Origin: UBA6136 sp964386975 | GTDB taxonomy: Bacteria; Pseudomonadota; Gammaproteobacteria; Methylococcales; Methylococcaceae | Assembly (NCBI GenBank): GCA_964386975.1 | Contig: CAYLUS010000006.1 | Span: 1 to 64,000, forward strand | Length of the DNA: 64,000 nucleotides | Reading direction: 5' to 3' | Shown: in pieces, positions 16,508 through 25,304 of the stretch | Numbering within the stretch: position 1 is the stretch's first letter | Layout of the letters: each line of letters begins with the position of its first letter | Notes under the pieces: generated by a model | Seen by the model: the letters and a program-made list of their open reading frames with translations, nothing else | What the model was told of the DNA's origin: nothing | The model's database searches: none | Program-made: the position numbers and the translations under genes

Positions 16508-17725
16508 CTAGGCTGGATCAGCCCCAGTCCTTGGCTGATGAAAAAGCACCAGACCACTGCCCACCACCCAGGCCATGGGCAGCAGATAGTCCCGAGACCA
16601 CAACGGCAGGGTCAGAAAGGCAAACAGAAAGTGGCCGGTGGCGGTAGCCAGCAGCACGATACTCAGGGCACGAAGCGGCCCTGTCCGCGCCCTTGCACTG
16701 CGGACAATGGCGGTAAAAAAAAGACCGACCCCGAGCAGCAGGACCAGAAGCCCGAGGATGCCATGGCTGTAAAGCACCTCAAGCACAAAGTTATGGGGCG
16801 CGAGCCAAGGCTTGATTTTCAATGTTAGCGTCAGCAATTGAAAATCATGAAAAAACTGTCCAAATCCATGCCCCAGCAGCCAGGCCATGGCGGAATTGTC
16901 CATCAAGAGCTGCCAGGTGCCCCGCCAGATCTCGATCCGCTCATCACGCCCAAGGTGTCCGAGCAGTTCATTGCTGAGGTAGCCGAAATGGCCGATATCC
17001 AGAACATACAAAAGTCCGATCAGGGCGAAAAGCAGGGCCAGTATCCCGAGGGCCTTGCCTTTACCCATCCAGGGCAGCGTGACCAAAACCGCCGCGATGA
17101 GCGCCAAAAAGGCCGGACGCGAGCGGGTCTCAAACAAAAGCCAGGCCTCGGCCATGAGTAGCGCACCACTCAGGGCGCGGATACGAAGGCTCGATTTCAG
17201 GGCCAGATAGACGAGCAGCGGCGCAGTCAAAAGGATATATCCGGCAAGGTAGTGCACGTTTGGGAAGAACCCGGACTTGCCGTATTTGGGCCATACCGGC
17301 CAATGGCTCCAGTACAGATCAAAGATCAGGTGGAAGGTGACAAATCCGGCCAGCACTGGCCCGATGGCCCGTTCCCATCGATGCCAGGGGCCCTCGCCTC
17401 TCAAGCCCACCTGGACGATCTGGGTGGTGATCAGCGCGCACCAGATCAGCGGAAAGAGATCGGGAACGTAAAGCGGCTGTGCCCCGAGTGCGCCGACCGA
17501 CAGAAAATAAATACATGCCCCCACGCAGCCGGCCAGCCCGGGCGTCATCGCCAGTCGTGGCCGCTGACGGATTATCTGCACGCAGAGCCCAAGGCCCAGT
17601 ATCCAAAGCCCGATCCGGTAGGTGCCTCTGGAGGCGAGGAGCGAGAGCAGCAGCACACCCAAGCCCAGGATGCCGACCTTCACCTCGAGCCTTCGACCCC
17701 CACTGTCCGCCGTTTGCCGATTCAC
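16508..17725 (-). CDS. O-antigen ligase / polymerase family (Wzy_C) membrane protein
   Basis: 405 residues, GTG start overlapping the stop of the GT4 gene (GTGA). About ten to twelve membrane segments surround a periplasmic loop with FLTRSR-type features: WLLFETRSRPAFLALIAAVL and, later, WLLGHGFGQFFHDFQLLTL followed by APHNFVLEVLYSHGILG. The H-N-x-x-L-E element after a long loop is characteristic of the O-antigen ligase (WaaL) and Wzy superfamily, which transfers or polymerises undecaprenyl-linked glycans in the periplasm. Ligase and polymerase cannot be told apart from sequence alone. Its place among glycosyltransferases supports a surface-polysaccharide role. Confidence 0.8.
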   Translation of the reverse strand: MNRQTADSGGRRLEVKVGILGLGVLLLSLLASRGTYRIGLWILGLGLCVQIIRQRPRLAMTPGLAGCVGACIYFLSVGALGAQPLYVPDLFPLIWCALITTQIVQVGLRGEGPWHRWERAIGPVLAGFVTFHLIFDLYWSHWPVWPKYGKSGFFPNVHYLAGYILLTAPLLVYLALKSSLRIRALSGALLMAEAWLLFETRSRPAFLALIAAVLVTLPWMGKGKALGILALLFALIGLLYVLDIGHFGYLSNELLGHLGRDERIEIWRGTWQLLMDNSAMAWLLGHGFGQFFHDFQLLTLTLKIKPWLAPHNFVLEVLYSHGILGLLVLLLGVGLFFTAIVRSARARTGPLRALSIVLLATATGHFLFAFLTLPLWSRDYLLPMAWVVGSGLVLFHQPRTGADPA

Positions 17726-18873
17726 GGGCGTTGCCAGTGATGGCCCGGAAACAGCGCCCGGAGATAATGGTAGGCGCTGGTTTCAATTCTGAAATCCGTT
17801 ACCGCCTCCAGAAGCTGGGTCGGCGGCAGCGGCTGATCCAGCGTCCTCAGCATCGCCTCGGCCAGCGCCGCATCATCACCGACCGGAACCAGAGGGCCGT
17901 AGCGGCCGTCCACCAGCGTCTCCCGGGGCCCATAGGGACAATCGGTGGATACACACGGCACACCGAAAGCGAGCGCTTCAACCAGCACGTTGCCAGACCC
18001 CTCCCAGGCGGAGGTCATGGCAAACAGGGCCGCTCTGGACATGAAGGCAAACGGGTTGGCCTGAAACCCCACCAAATCGACTTCCTCCTTAAGATGCAGG
18101 GTCTCGATCAGTGATTTGAGTGATGCCTCCAGAGGCCCCTCCCCCAGTACCAGAAGGCGTGCGGGCCTTTGCTCCCGCAGCCGTCGAAACGCCCGGATAA
18201 GGGTCGGGAAATCTTTCTCGGGCGTCAGTCGGCCCGCTGCCACGATCACCGGCACCGTCGCCGAGTCCGCTAGCCAGGGATGCGGACAGGGTGCCCGTCC
18301 CTGTGCATCCATCTCGGGGGTGATGACCGGATTTTTTATGGCAATGACCCGATCTTCCGGCATCCCGGTTAATTCAAGGGTGTCCTTGCGAACGCCTTCG
18401 GACACGCCGATGATCAGATCCAGACGCGGGAAAAGCAGGCGCATCGGCAGTGTTCTTGGCCAACGCGCATACCAGGGCTGGTTGGCCAGGTAGCCCTGCA
18501 TGTTCATGTGCAGTTGTCCGACCAGTCGCGTTGCCGTACCTGACCATGCATGCGCCAGAATGGACGCACGGACGGCCCGATCCTTGGCGACCATGAGGAC
18601 ATCCGGGTTTTCCTTCCGAAGGTAGTGCACAAGTTCTGGAATCGCGAGTTGCGAGTGGCGGGTCTTGAAGGGAACCACCCGGACGTTCGGCCAGTCCACC
18701 TGTGGCGCCTGACCACGCCGGGCCACGACGGTCAGAAGGTCGACGTGGACCGGAAACCGCGCCAGGCCCTGAAGCAGATTCAGGGTCACCCGTTCGACGC
18801 CCCCGGTGCCCGAGAAAGACACGAAAAGGGCGAGCCGGGGCCAGTTGGACGCGGACGTGGGCGCTGTAGTCAT
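17722..18873 (-). CDS. Glycosyltransferase family 4
   Basis: 383 residues with a GT-B fold. The N-terminal domain opens with LALFVSFSGTGGVERVTLNL (glycine-rich acceptor loop). The C-terminal domain has VIVAAGRLTPEKDFPTLIRA, RLLVLGEGPLEASL, VDLVGFQANPFAFMSRAALF and the donor-site motif SAWEGSGNVLVEALAFGVP (E-x7-E). This is a retaining cytoplasmic transferase using a nucleotide sugar. Its ATG abuts the stop of the SDR gene, so it is coupled to it. It probably adds one of the sugars of the glycan repeat. Confidence 0.88.
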   Translation of the reverse strand: MTTAPTSASNWPRLALFVSFSGTGGVERVTLNLLQGLARFPVHVDLLTVVARRGQAPQVDWPNVRVVPFKTRHSQLAIPELVHYLRKENPDVLMVAKDRAVRASILAHAWSGTATRLVGQLHMNMQGYLANQPWYARWPRTLPMRLLFPRLDLIIGVSEGVRKDTLELTGMPEDRVIAIKNPVITPEMDAQGRAPCPHPWLADSATVPVIVAAGRLTPEKDFPTLIRAFRRLREQRPARLLVLGEGPLEASLKSLIETLHLKEEVDLVGFQANPFAFMSRAALFAMTSAWEGSGNVLVEALAFGVPCVSTDCPYGPRETLVDGRYGPLVPVGDDAALAEAMLRTLDQPLPPTQLLEAVTDFRIETSAYHYLRALFPGHHWQRP

Positions 18874-19727
18874 CAGGTCACCTTTCTCAGGACCCAGTCC
18901 ATGGCCCGATCGGAAAGCAGGGGTTTTAAGAAGCCGAAAAGGTAGGTCGGAAATGTCACGTAATACCGCACCTTGGGTCTTCGGGACTCCAGGGCGTGGA
19001 GCACTTTCAGTGCCACTGCCTCCGGACCTAAGGTAAACGGCACCACCGGCCCTTCCTTGGTCAGCCGCGCCTCAATCGCCGCATAGGTCGCCTGATGAAC
19101 GCTGGCTTCGGGACGGATGTGGGCCTTGAACATGGCGAAGGCATTGTCTCTGAAGCGGCTGGCAATCGGGCCCGGTTCAATCAAGGAGACCTCGATGCCG
19201 CTGCCGACCAGTTCCAATCGCAGCGTATCGGTCAGACCTTCAAGCGCAAACTTGCTGGCATTGTAGGCACCGCGAAATCGCATGGCGGCAAAGCCTAGGA
19301 CGGAGCTGTTCTGAATGATGCGTCCATACCCTTGCCGACGCATCACCGGAATGACGCACTGGGTGAGTTCATGGGTTCCGAACAGGTTGGTTTCGAACTG
19401 CTGTCGAAGACAGGCTCTCGACAGGTCCTCGACCGCGCCTGGCTGACCATAGGCGCCATTGTTGAACAGGCCGTAGAGTTGCCCCCCGCTGCGCGCCAGC
19501 ACCGCATCGACCGCCACCCGGATGGAGGCCGAATCGGCGAGATCCAGCCGCAGGGCGTCAAAGCCTTCCCCCTCCAGCATGGCAACGTCCTTGGCTTGGC
19601 GGGCGGTAGCAAACACCCGGTACCCGCGCGCCTTGAGCAGTCGGGCCGTCGCAAGGCCGATTCCGGACGAGCAACCGGTCACCAGGACGGATCGATCCAG
19701 TGTTTTTAAAGAGGGATTCACGGGCAT
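18873..19727 (-). CDS. Short-chain dehydrogenase/reductase
   Basis: 284 residues of the classical SDR type. The cofactor motif is VLVTGCSSGIGLATARLLKA (TGxxxGIG), with NNGAYGQPG in place of NNAG, the catalytic Ser in IIQNSSVLGF, and YNASKFALEG (YxxxK). The C-terminus has extra hydrophobic residues (YYVTFPTYLFGFLKPLLSDR) as in SDRs acting on lipophilic substrates. It is the first gene of the coupled glycan run but is only 18 bases after mrcB, so transcription may start further upstream. The substrate is unknown; an oxidoreduction of a sugar or lipid is possible. Confidence 0.85.
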   Translation of the reverse strand: MPVNPSLKTLDRSVLVTGCSSGIGLATARLLKARGYRVFATARQAKDVAMLEGEGFDALRLDLADSASIRVAVDAVLARSGGQLYGLFNNGAYGQPGAVEDLSRACLRQQFETNLFGTHELTQCVIPVMRRQGYGRIIQNSSVLGFAAMRFRGAYNASKFALEGLTDTLRLELVGSGIEVSLIEPGPIASRFRDNAFAMFKAHIRPEASVHQATYAAIEARLTKEGPVVPFTLGPEAVALKVLHALESRRPKVRYYVTFPTYLFGFLKPLLSDRAMDWVLRKVT

Positions 19728-19745
19728 TTTTTCATCTGACCAGTC

Positions 19746-22043
19746 TCAGGGTGGCGCGGCGCCACAACCCGAACTCCGTTCGGGGGCGGTCCCCGCCTTA
19801 AAGGGCATCAGGATAGCACCCGCACAGCCTTCACCGGAGCGCGCCCCGCTCTTGCCATCAATCCAGACCGGCTCGACCTCGTCCGGCAGCGCCAGCTCGA
19901 GAGCTTCACGGCTGATCTTGCCCATGACCCCCGCCCACACCTTGAGCGCACCCTCGGCGCCGGTCAGTCCAGCCGGCTGGTTATCATCCCGGCCCATCCA
20001 TACCACGCCCAGATAGTCCCCGGTAAACCCGGCAAACCAGCTGTCACGGAGTTCATTGGTCGTGCCGGTCTTGCCGGCAGGCTCCAGGCTCTGTGGCATC
20101 TGGCTGAAGGCGGGCTTGCCGGTGCCTCGCAGCATGACCTGCTTGAGAATGTGGTTCAAGATGCTGACCGAGCCTGCACTCACCGCCTGCCGCACTTCCA
20201 GCCCGAACCGCTGAAGGGTCTTGCCCTCCGGCGACACCACACTCTGGATCGCCCGCAAGGGCGTCAGGAAACCGTCGCTGGCCAGCGTCTGGTACATTTG
20301 CGCCACCTCAATCGGCGCCAGCGCCGCGGTGCCGAGCAGCAGCGAGGGAACCTGCTCGACAGCCCGAGTGGCACCCAGCTTCTTCATCATCTGCGCTGTG
20401 TGCGCGACCCCGACATCCATGCCGACCCGAACGGTTGCGAGGTTGTAGGAATGCGCCAAGGCACTGAAAAAGGGGATCGCGCCGTGCTCCTTGCCATCGT
20501 AGTTCTTGGGTGACCAGACGGATCCGGGGACCCGGACGCTGATCGGTGCGTCCTCAAGCAACGTACTGGCCGTGTAGCGATCGGTCATCTCAAGGGCGGA
20601 AAGGTACACCACCGGCTTGTAGAGCGATCCGATCTGGCGATTCGCATCGAGGGCGCGGTTGAACCCTGAAAAATCATCCTGCCGACCACCGCTCATGGCG
20701 GCAATTTCGCCGGTAGAGCGACGGGTGAGAACCGCCGCTACCTCCAAGGGCGACTTGCCGGGATGTTTGTCAAGTTTGACCAACTGCTCATCGATGGTTT
20801 TCTGCAATTGGTGCTGCACACTGACATCCAGTGTCGTAAAGATTCTCAATCCCTCGGATGTCAAGTCTTCCGGTCGATACTCCTTTTCCAGCTGTCGCCT
20901 GAGAAGGTCCATGAACGCAGGGTAGCGACTGACCGACTGATGCGGATCCGCGACCACCTCAAGGCCACGGGCCTTGGCCGCATCCGCCTCCTCCCGGGCA
21001 ATGAAGCCCTGATCAACCATTTCATCGAGAATCAGGTCGCGTCGCTTCTGCGCCCGCTCTGGGGCCTTGTAGGGGTCGTAATAGGAGGGCCCCCGCACCA
21101 GGGCAACCAGCAGCGCAATATCCGGGAGCCGCAACTCCTCGATCGAACGTCCGAAATAATATTGGCTGGCAAGGCCAAAGCCATGGATGGCCCTCGAACC
21201 ATCCTGGCCCAGATAAATTTCGTTGAGGTAGGCTTCAAGAATCTCATCCTTGCTGTAGCGCGCATCGAGAATCATCGCCATGATGATTTCATTGAGCTTG
21301 CGCCACCAGGTCCTTTCCGAGGACAGGTAGAAATTCTTGACCAGCTGCTGGGTCAGCGTGCTTCCGCCCTGAACAATGCCGCCTGCGCGCAGGTTGACAT
21401 AAAGCGCCCTGAGGATGCCCTTGAGCGAAATCCCGTGGTGCGCATAAAAATTGTGGTCCTCGCTGGCAAACAGGGCCTCAATCAGGATCTTTGGCGCCTG
21501 ATCCAGCTTGATCAGCACTCGATCCTCGCGGCGCGCCGGATAAAAGCTGCCGATCAAGGGCGGCTCCATACGAATCAGCGCGATTGCGCGACCCGCATCA
21601 ACGTCTTCAAGAAGAATGATGGCGCCATCTTGGAATTGGGCGCGGTAGGTTCGGGCCGGCTCCAGCCGGTCCTGATAGTGAAAATCGCGGGTCCTGAACA
21701 CCATCTCATCGCCCAGGCGGATATAGGTGCCCTGGGTTGAGAGCTGCGGATCCCTTCGGTATTTGAGCTGCCCCAACAGCCACTCGAAGCCCTCCGGATC
21801 CTGGGCGGCGCCCACGAAGAGATCGACGGAACTGGCATAAACCCGGGCCGGAAGTGCCCAGCGTTTGCCTTCGAACTGATCACGGACCAGCCGGTCCTGA
21901 TAGGCCGCCGTAGCAGCAACCAGGGCCAGAACAAAGGGCATTAACCAGACAAGGGTCCAGAACCCGGAGGACAGGAGGGAGCCGAAAAGACCACGACGTG
22001 GGGGCTTGCGGCCCTTGATCGGGGGCTTTAAGGCCCGAGCCAT
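19746..22043 (-). CDS. mrcB: Bifunctional penicillin-binding protein 1B
   Basis: 765 residues from the ATG at 22043, with GAGGG upstream; a TTG two codons earlier is less likely. A short basic cytoplasmic N-terminus (KGRKPPRRG) precedes one membrane anchor (~31-48). A UB2H-like region follows and then the GT51 glycosyltransferase domain with ASEDHNFYAHHGISLKGILR, GGSTLTQQLVKNFYLS and NEIYLGQ. The transpeptidase domain has the SxxK motif in QIGSLYKPVVYLSAL, SYN in LAHSYNLATVRVG and KTGTT. It polymerises and crosslinks peptidoglycan in the periplasm. The length (E. coli 844) and domain order are those of PBP1B rather than PBP1A. folE lies 36 bases upstream of its start. Confidence 0.93.
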   Translation of the reverse strand: MARALKPPIKGRKPPRRGLFGSLLSSGFWTLVWLMPFVLALVAATAAYQDRLVRDQFEGKRWALPARVYASSVDLFVGAAQDPEGFEWLLGQLKYRRDPQLSTQGTYIRLGDEMVFRTRDFHYQDRLEPARTYRAQFQDGAIILLEDVDAGRAIALIRMEPPLIGSFYPARREDRVLIKLDQAPKILIEALFASEDHNFYAHHGISLKGILRALYVNLRAGGIVQGGSTLTQQLVKNFYLSSERTWWRKLNEIIMAMILDARYSKDEILEAYLNEIYLGQDGSRAIHGFGLASQYYFGRSIEELRLPDIALLVALVRGPSYYDPYKAPERAQKRRDLILDEMVDQGFIAREEADAAKARGLEVVADPHQSVSRYPAFMDLLRRQLEKEYRPEDLTSEGLRIFTTLDVSVQHQLQKTIDEQLVKLDKHPGKSPLEVAAVLTRRSTGEIAAMSGGRQDDFSGFNRALDANRQIGSLYKPVVYLSALEMTDRYTASTLLEDAPISVRVPGSVWSPKNYDGKEHGAIPFFSALAHSYNLATVRVGMDVGVAHTAQMMKKLGATRAVEQVPSLLLGTAALAPIEVAQMYQTLASDGFLTPLRAIQSVVSPEGKTLQRFGLEVRQAVSAGSVSILNHILKQVMLRGTGKPAFSQMPQSLEPAGKTGTTNELRDSWFAGFTGDYLGVVWMGRDDNQPAGLTGAEGALKVWAGVMGKISREALELALPDEVEPVWIDGKSGARSGEGCAGAILMPFKAGTAPERSSGCGAAPP

Positions 22044-22079
22044 GGTCAAGCAGCCCTCACGGTTGACTTCGCGCAGTAG

Positions 22080-22640
22080 CTAGCGGCGATTGATCAGATT
22101 CAGGAATTCAGAGCGGGTGCTGATCTGCTTTCGGAACAAGCCCAGCATTGCAGAGGTGGTCATCACCGAGTTTTGCTTTTCAACGCCGCGCATCATCATG
22201 CACAGATGTTTGGCCTCGATGACAACGGCCACACCGACCGGGTCGATTGCACTTTGAAGGGCGGTAGCAATCTGATTGGTCAGTCGCTCCTGAATCTGCA
22301 GACGCCGGGCGTACATATCGACGATCCGGGCGACCTTGGACAAGCCGATGACCTTGTCGCGCGGCAAATAGGCCACGTGGCACTTGCCGATAAAAGGCAG
22401 CAAGTGGTGCTCACACAAGGAGTAGAGCTCAATGTCCTTGACGATCACCATGTCCTCCGTATCGGCCTCGAAAACGGCGTTATTGAGGACTTCCTCAAGG
22501 TTTTTTTCATAGCCGTTGTTGATGAACCGAAAGGCAGCCGCAGCGCGTTTGGGCGTATCAATCAGCCCCTCGCGGGTTACGTCCTCGCCGATCTCGCGGA
22601 TCACACCCGCAAACAGTTCCTCCATCACGTCTTTCTGCAT
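22080..22640 (-). CDS. folE: GTP cyclohydrolase I
   Basis: 186 residues of type IA GTP cyclohydrolase, which converts GTP to 7,8-dihydroneopterin triphosphate, the first step of folate (and preQ-type) biosynthesis. Markers are IELYSLCEHHLLPFIGKCHV (zinc Cys and active-site His), YLPRDKVIGLSKVARIVD, ERLTNQIA and the second zinc ligand in AKHLCMMMRGVEKQNSVMTT. It is cytoplasmic and probably homodecameric, as in the family. The gene sits 16 bases after dusA and just before mrcB, all on the minus strand. Confidence 0.95.
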   Translation of the reverse strand: MQKDVMEELFAGVIREIGEDVTREGLIDTPKRAAAAFRFINNGYEKNLEEVLNNAVFEADTEDMVIVKDIELYSLCEHHLLPFIGKCHVAYLPRDKVIGLSKVARIVDMYARRLQIQERLTNQIATALQSAIDPVGVAVVIEAKHLCMMMRGVEKQNSVMTTSAMLGLFRKQISTRSEFLNLINRR

Positions 22641-22656
22641 CAGTCAAAGTCCTCTT

Positions 22657-23739
22657 TTATGGGGCATCAGTATACCGTGGGTCGGCCTCGGCGCTTGCGC
22701 AGGCGCGATGTCGGGCGAGATCGGTCATGACCTGGTCAAATGCGGCAAGGTCAGCGCCGGGCCGGGTCACCGCCTCCCCTAGCCAGCGGCGCCAGAGGCG
22801 TCCCCCGGGCTGGCCGTGATAGAGACCCAGCATGTGGCGCGTGATCTGATGGAGCTTCAGGCCCTGCGCCAAACGTTTCGCGAGATAAGGTCGCATCTTT
22901 TCAAGAACATCCTCGCGGCTCGGCACGGAGGCATCACTGCCAAAGAGGCGTCGGTCCACTTCAGCGAGGAGGTAGGGGTTGTGATAAGCCGAACGGCCCA
23001 GCATCACGCCATCAAAGGTCACGAGGTGCTGGAGGGATTCCTCCACGGTGTGGATACCCCCGTTCAAGATGATTTCAAGATCTGGAAAGTCGGATTTGAT
23101 TCGCGCCACCACGTCATAGCGAAGCGGGGGGACTTCCCGGTTCTGCTTTGGAGAAAGGCCCTTGAGCCATGCCTTGCGGGCATGGATGACGAAGGTGGTG
23201 ACGCCCGCCGCATGGACCGTCCCGATGAAGTCAGCGAGCTGCTCATAGCGGTCATCGTCATCCACGCCGATCCGCGTTTTCACCGTTACGGGGATACCGA
23301 CGGCATCGCGCATGGCCTTGCAGCTGTCGGCAACGGTCTGCGGTTCACGCATGAGACAGGCACCGAAACGGCCTTTCTGGACCCGATCACTGGGACAGCC
23401 CACATTGAGGTTGATGGCGTCATAACCGTGGCGCTCCCCTACCCGCGCGGCCGCCGCAAGATCGTGGGGATCGCTTCCCCCCAACTGCAGTGCCAATGGA
23501 CGTTCAGCCGGGTCAAACCCAAGCAGACGATCAAGATCACCATGAAGCACGGCGCCGGTCGTCACCATTTCGGTATAGAGCAAGGCTTGCTTGGAGAGGA
23601 GCCGCATGAAATAGCGGCAGTTTCGGTCGGTCCAATCGAGCATGGGCGCGACCGAAAAGCGATTGGAGACCTGGGTCCTGGGCTTCATGGAAAATCGAAA
23701 AAAATGCGCGCGTGAGATGACCTCCGTCATCCCGAGCAT
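22657..23739 (-). CDS. dusA: tRNA-dihydrouridine(20/20a) synthase
   Basis: FMN-dependent tRNA-dihydrouridine synthase of the DusA branch. RFSVAPMLDWTDRNCRYFMR and LYTEMVTTGAVLHGD are almost diagnostic of DusA. The catalytic Cys lies in NLNVGCPSDRVQKGRFGACLM, and FMN-phosphate contacts are in IILNGGI and GVMLGRSAYHNPYL. It reduces U20/U20a in the tRNA D-loop. The upstream start gives 360 residues; the ATG at 23688 (MKPRTQVSNRF) is a likely alternative, giving 343. There is no strong ribosome site at either. Confidence 0.92.
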   Translation of the reverse strand: MLGMTEVISRAHFFRFSMKPRTQVSNRFSVAPMLDWTDRNCRYFMRLLSKQALLYTEMVTTGAVLHGDLDRLLGFDPAERPLALQLGGSDPHDLAAAARVGERHGYDAINLNVGCPSDRVQKGRFGACLMREPQTVADSCKAMRDAVGIPVTVKTRIGVDDDDRYEQLADFIGTVHAAGVTTFVIHARKAWLKGLSPKQNREVPPLRYDVVARIKSDFPDLEIILNGGIHTVEESLQHLVTFDGVMLGRSAYHNPYLLAEVDRRLFGSDASVPSREDVLEKMRPYLAKRLAQGLKLHQITRHMLGLYHGQPGGRLWRRWLGEAVTRPGADLAAFDQVMTDLARHRACASAEADPRYTDAP

Positions 23740-23767
23740 GACGCGGGGTCGGTTTGCGGTCGGATTC

Positions 23768-24469
23768 TCAGCCGGATCGGCGGCGGCTGAGCAGCGGTGG
23801 ACTCCGGGCCGTCCGATGTTCGATCAGCGGCGGACGCCTTGCCTGAATCCAGAAACGGCCAACCAGGACGCCACCGGTTCCGACCAGCCCCGTTAGACAC
23901 AGATAGAGCAGCGTCCGAAGCCTTGAAATTTCTTTGAGCATGTCGGCCTTTGGTATCGGAATCGCCGATGCGATGGCCGAAGCGGTCACACTCTCGGTCG
24001 AGGGCGGTCCATGCTGGTAGCGCGGGTGCTCCCGGCTTTCATACTCTAGCGATTGAGCACCCGAGGCCTCGGCATAGTCCTGAAGGGCTTTGAGGTCATT
24101 TTGCAGGGTGTCGAACAGCTTGAGATCCTCCGGGCTTACCCGGCCCTCGGCAAGGTTGCGTTCGAGACTTTTAAGGCGGATCTCCACCGAATCGGCCATC
24201 AGGCCGTGAAGACGGTTGCGAAGGGTATCCATTTGCTGGTCGATGGCATGCAGCCGGTCGCCACCGGTTTCCTGAACGAGGCGCGCCTCCAACGCATCCA
24301 GCTCCCCGCTCAGCTCATGAAACAGGGTCAGAAGTCCCGCCAAAAGGACGAAGCCAAACAGCCAGATGCCCAGGGTCGAGACAGGCACAACCCAGCGCGG
24401 CCGGCCCTGGAGCGTCTGCTCCGTCGACATCGGTTCGAAATCACTGGGTCCCCGGCGCTTTGAAGCCAT
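23768..24469 (-). CDS. Hypothetical two-membrane-segment coiled-coil protein
   Basis: 233 residues with no recognised family. A cytoplasmic ~28-residue start leads to a membrane segment (VSTLGIWLFGFVLLAGLLTL). A ~100-residue helical coiled-coil region follows (ELDALEARLVQETGGDRLHA, EIRLKSLERNLAEG, LFDTLQNDLKALQDYAEA), then a low-complexity Ala/Ser linker. A second membrane segment (LRTLLYLCLTGLVGTGGVLV) and a short Arg/Pro-rich tail complete it. The loop between segments would be periplasmic, so the coiled coil could act as a sensor or spacer. The gene lies between pdxJ and dusA on the same strand. Confidence 0.6.
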   Translation of the reverse strand: MASKRRGPSDFEPMSTEQTLQGRPRWVVPVSTLGIWLFGFVLLAGLLTLFHELSGELDALEARLVQETGGDRLHAIDQQMDTLRNRLHGLMADSVEIRLKSLERNLAEGRVSPEDLKLFDTLQNDLKALQDYAEASGAQSLEYESREHPRYQHGPPSTESVTASAIASAIPIPKADMLKEISRLRTLLYLCLTGLVGTGGVLVGRFWIQARRPPLIEHRTARSPPLLSRRRSG

Positions 24470-24542
24470 TGGCTGGTATTTGCGCGCTGCTTAACAACAC
24501 GCATTATCCTCGATCGTAGGGTAGATGGGACCGTGAACTATG

Positions 24543-25304
24543 TCAGATCGGTCCGGCAGGGTCAATCGAATATCGGGCCGTCTCCATGATCGACTTCATG
24601 TCGGAAACTGCCCGTGAAAGCCCGGTAAACAAGGCGCGTGCGATGATGGAGTGGCCGATATTGAGCTCGTTGAATTCAGGAATCCGGCAGATCGCAGCGA
24701 CGTTGTGATAGTGCAGCCCGTGTCCTGCGTTGACGATCAGACCAAGCGCTTTTGCCTGATGGGCAGCTGCCTGCAACCGCGCAAGCTCCCGCTCCCGGCC
24801 CGCAGGCGTCGGGGCATCGGCATAATGCCCGGTATGGAGCTCAATGACCGGCGCACCGGCCTTTATCGCCGCCTCAATCTGAGCCGGCTCGGCATCAATG
24901 AACAAAGATACCTCAATGCCGGCTGCGCCGAGCGTCTCGCACGCTCTGCGAATACGCTCAAACTGGCCCACCACATCCAGCCCCCCCTCGGTGGTCAGTT
25001 CCTCCCGCTTTTCAGGGACCAGGCAACAGGCGGAGGGGGTAACCCGAACGGCAATGGCGACCATTTCATCGGTTACGGCCATTTCCAGATTCAAGGGCGT
25101 GTTCAAATGCGCCTTCATGAGGTCGATATCCCGATCCTGAATGTGCCGCCGATCCTCACGGAGGTGTGCGGTAATGCCATCGGCCCCCGCCTCCTCGGCA
25201 AGCCAGGCGGCTTTGAGTACGTCAGGATATTGGGTGCCTCGGGCCTGACGCACGGTGGCCACATGGTCGACATTCACACCCAGGCGTATTGGTAGTCTTT
25301 TCAC
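24543..25304 (-). CDS. pdxJ: Pyridoxine 5'-phosphate synthase
   Basis: 253 residues starting at a GTG that overlaps the recO stop (GTGA). PdxJ condenses 1-deoxyxylulose 5-phosphate with 3-amino-2-oxopropyl phosphate to pyridoxine 5'-phosphate, the last ring-forming step of the DXP-dependent vitamin B6 route. The TIM-barrel signatures are RLGVNVDHVATVRQARGT, GADGITAHLREDRRHI, NLEMAVTDEM, CCLVPEKREELTTEGGLDV, VIELHTGHYAD and IVNAGHGLHYHNV. Overlap with recO is the usual arrangement in this group. Confidence 0.96.
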   Translation of the reverse strand: MKRLPIRLGVNVDHVATVRQARGTQYPDVLKAAWLAEEAGADGITAHLREDRRHIQDRDIDLMKAHLNTPLNLEMAVTDEMVAIAVRVTPSACCLVPEKREELTTEGGLDVVGQFERIRRACETLGAAGIEVSLFIDAEPAQIEAAIKAGAPVIELHTGHYADAPTPAGRERELARLQAAAHQAKALGLIVNAGHGLHYHNVAAICRIPEFNELNIGHSIIARALFTGLSRAVSDMKSIMETARYSIDPAGPI

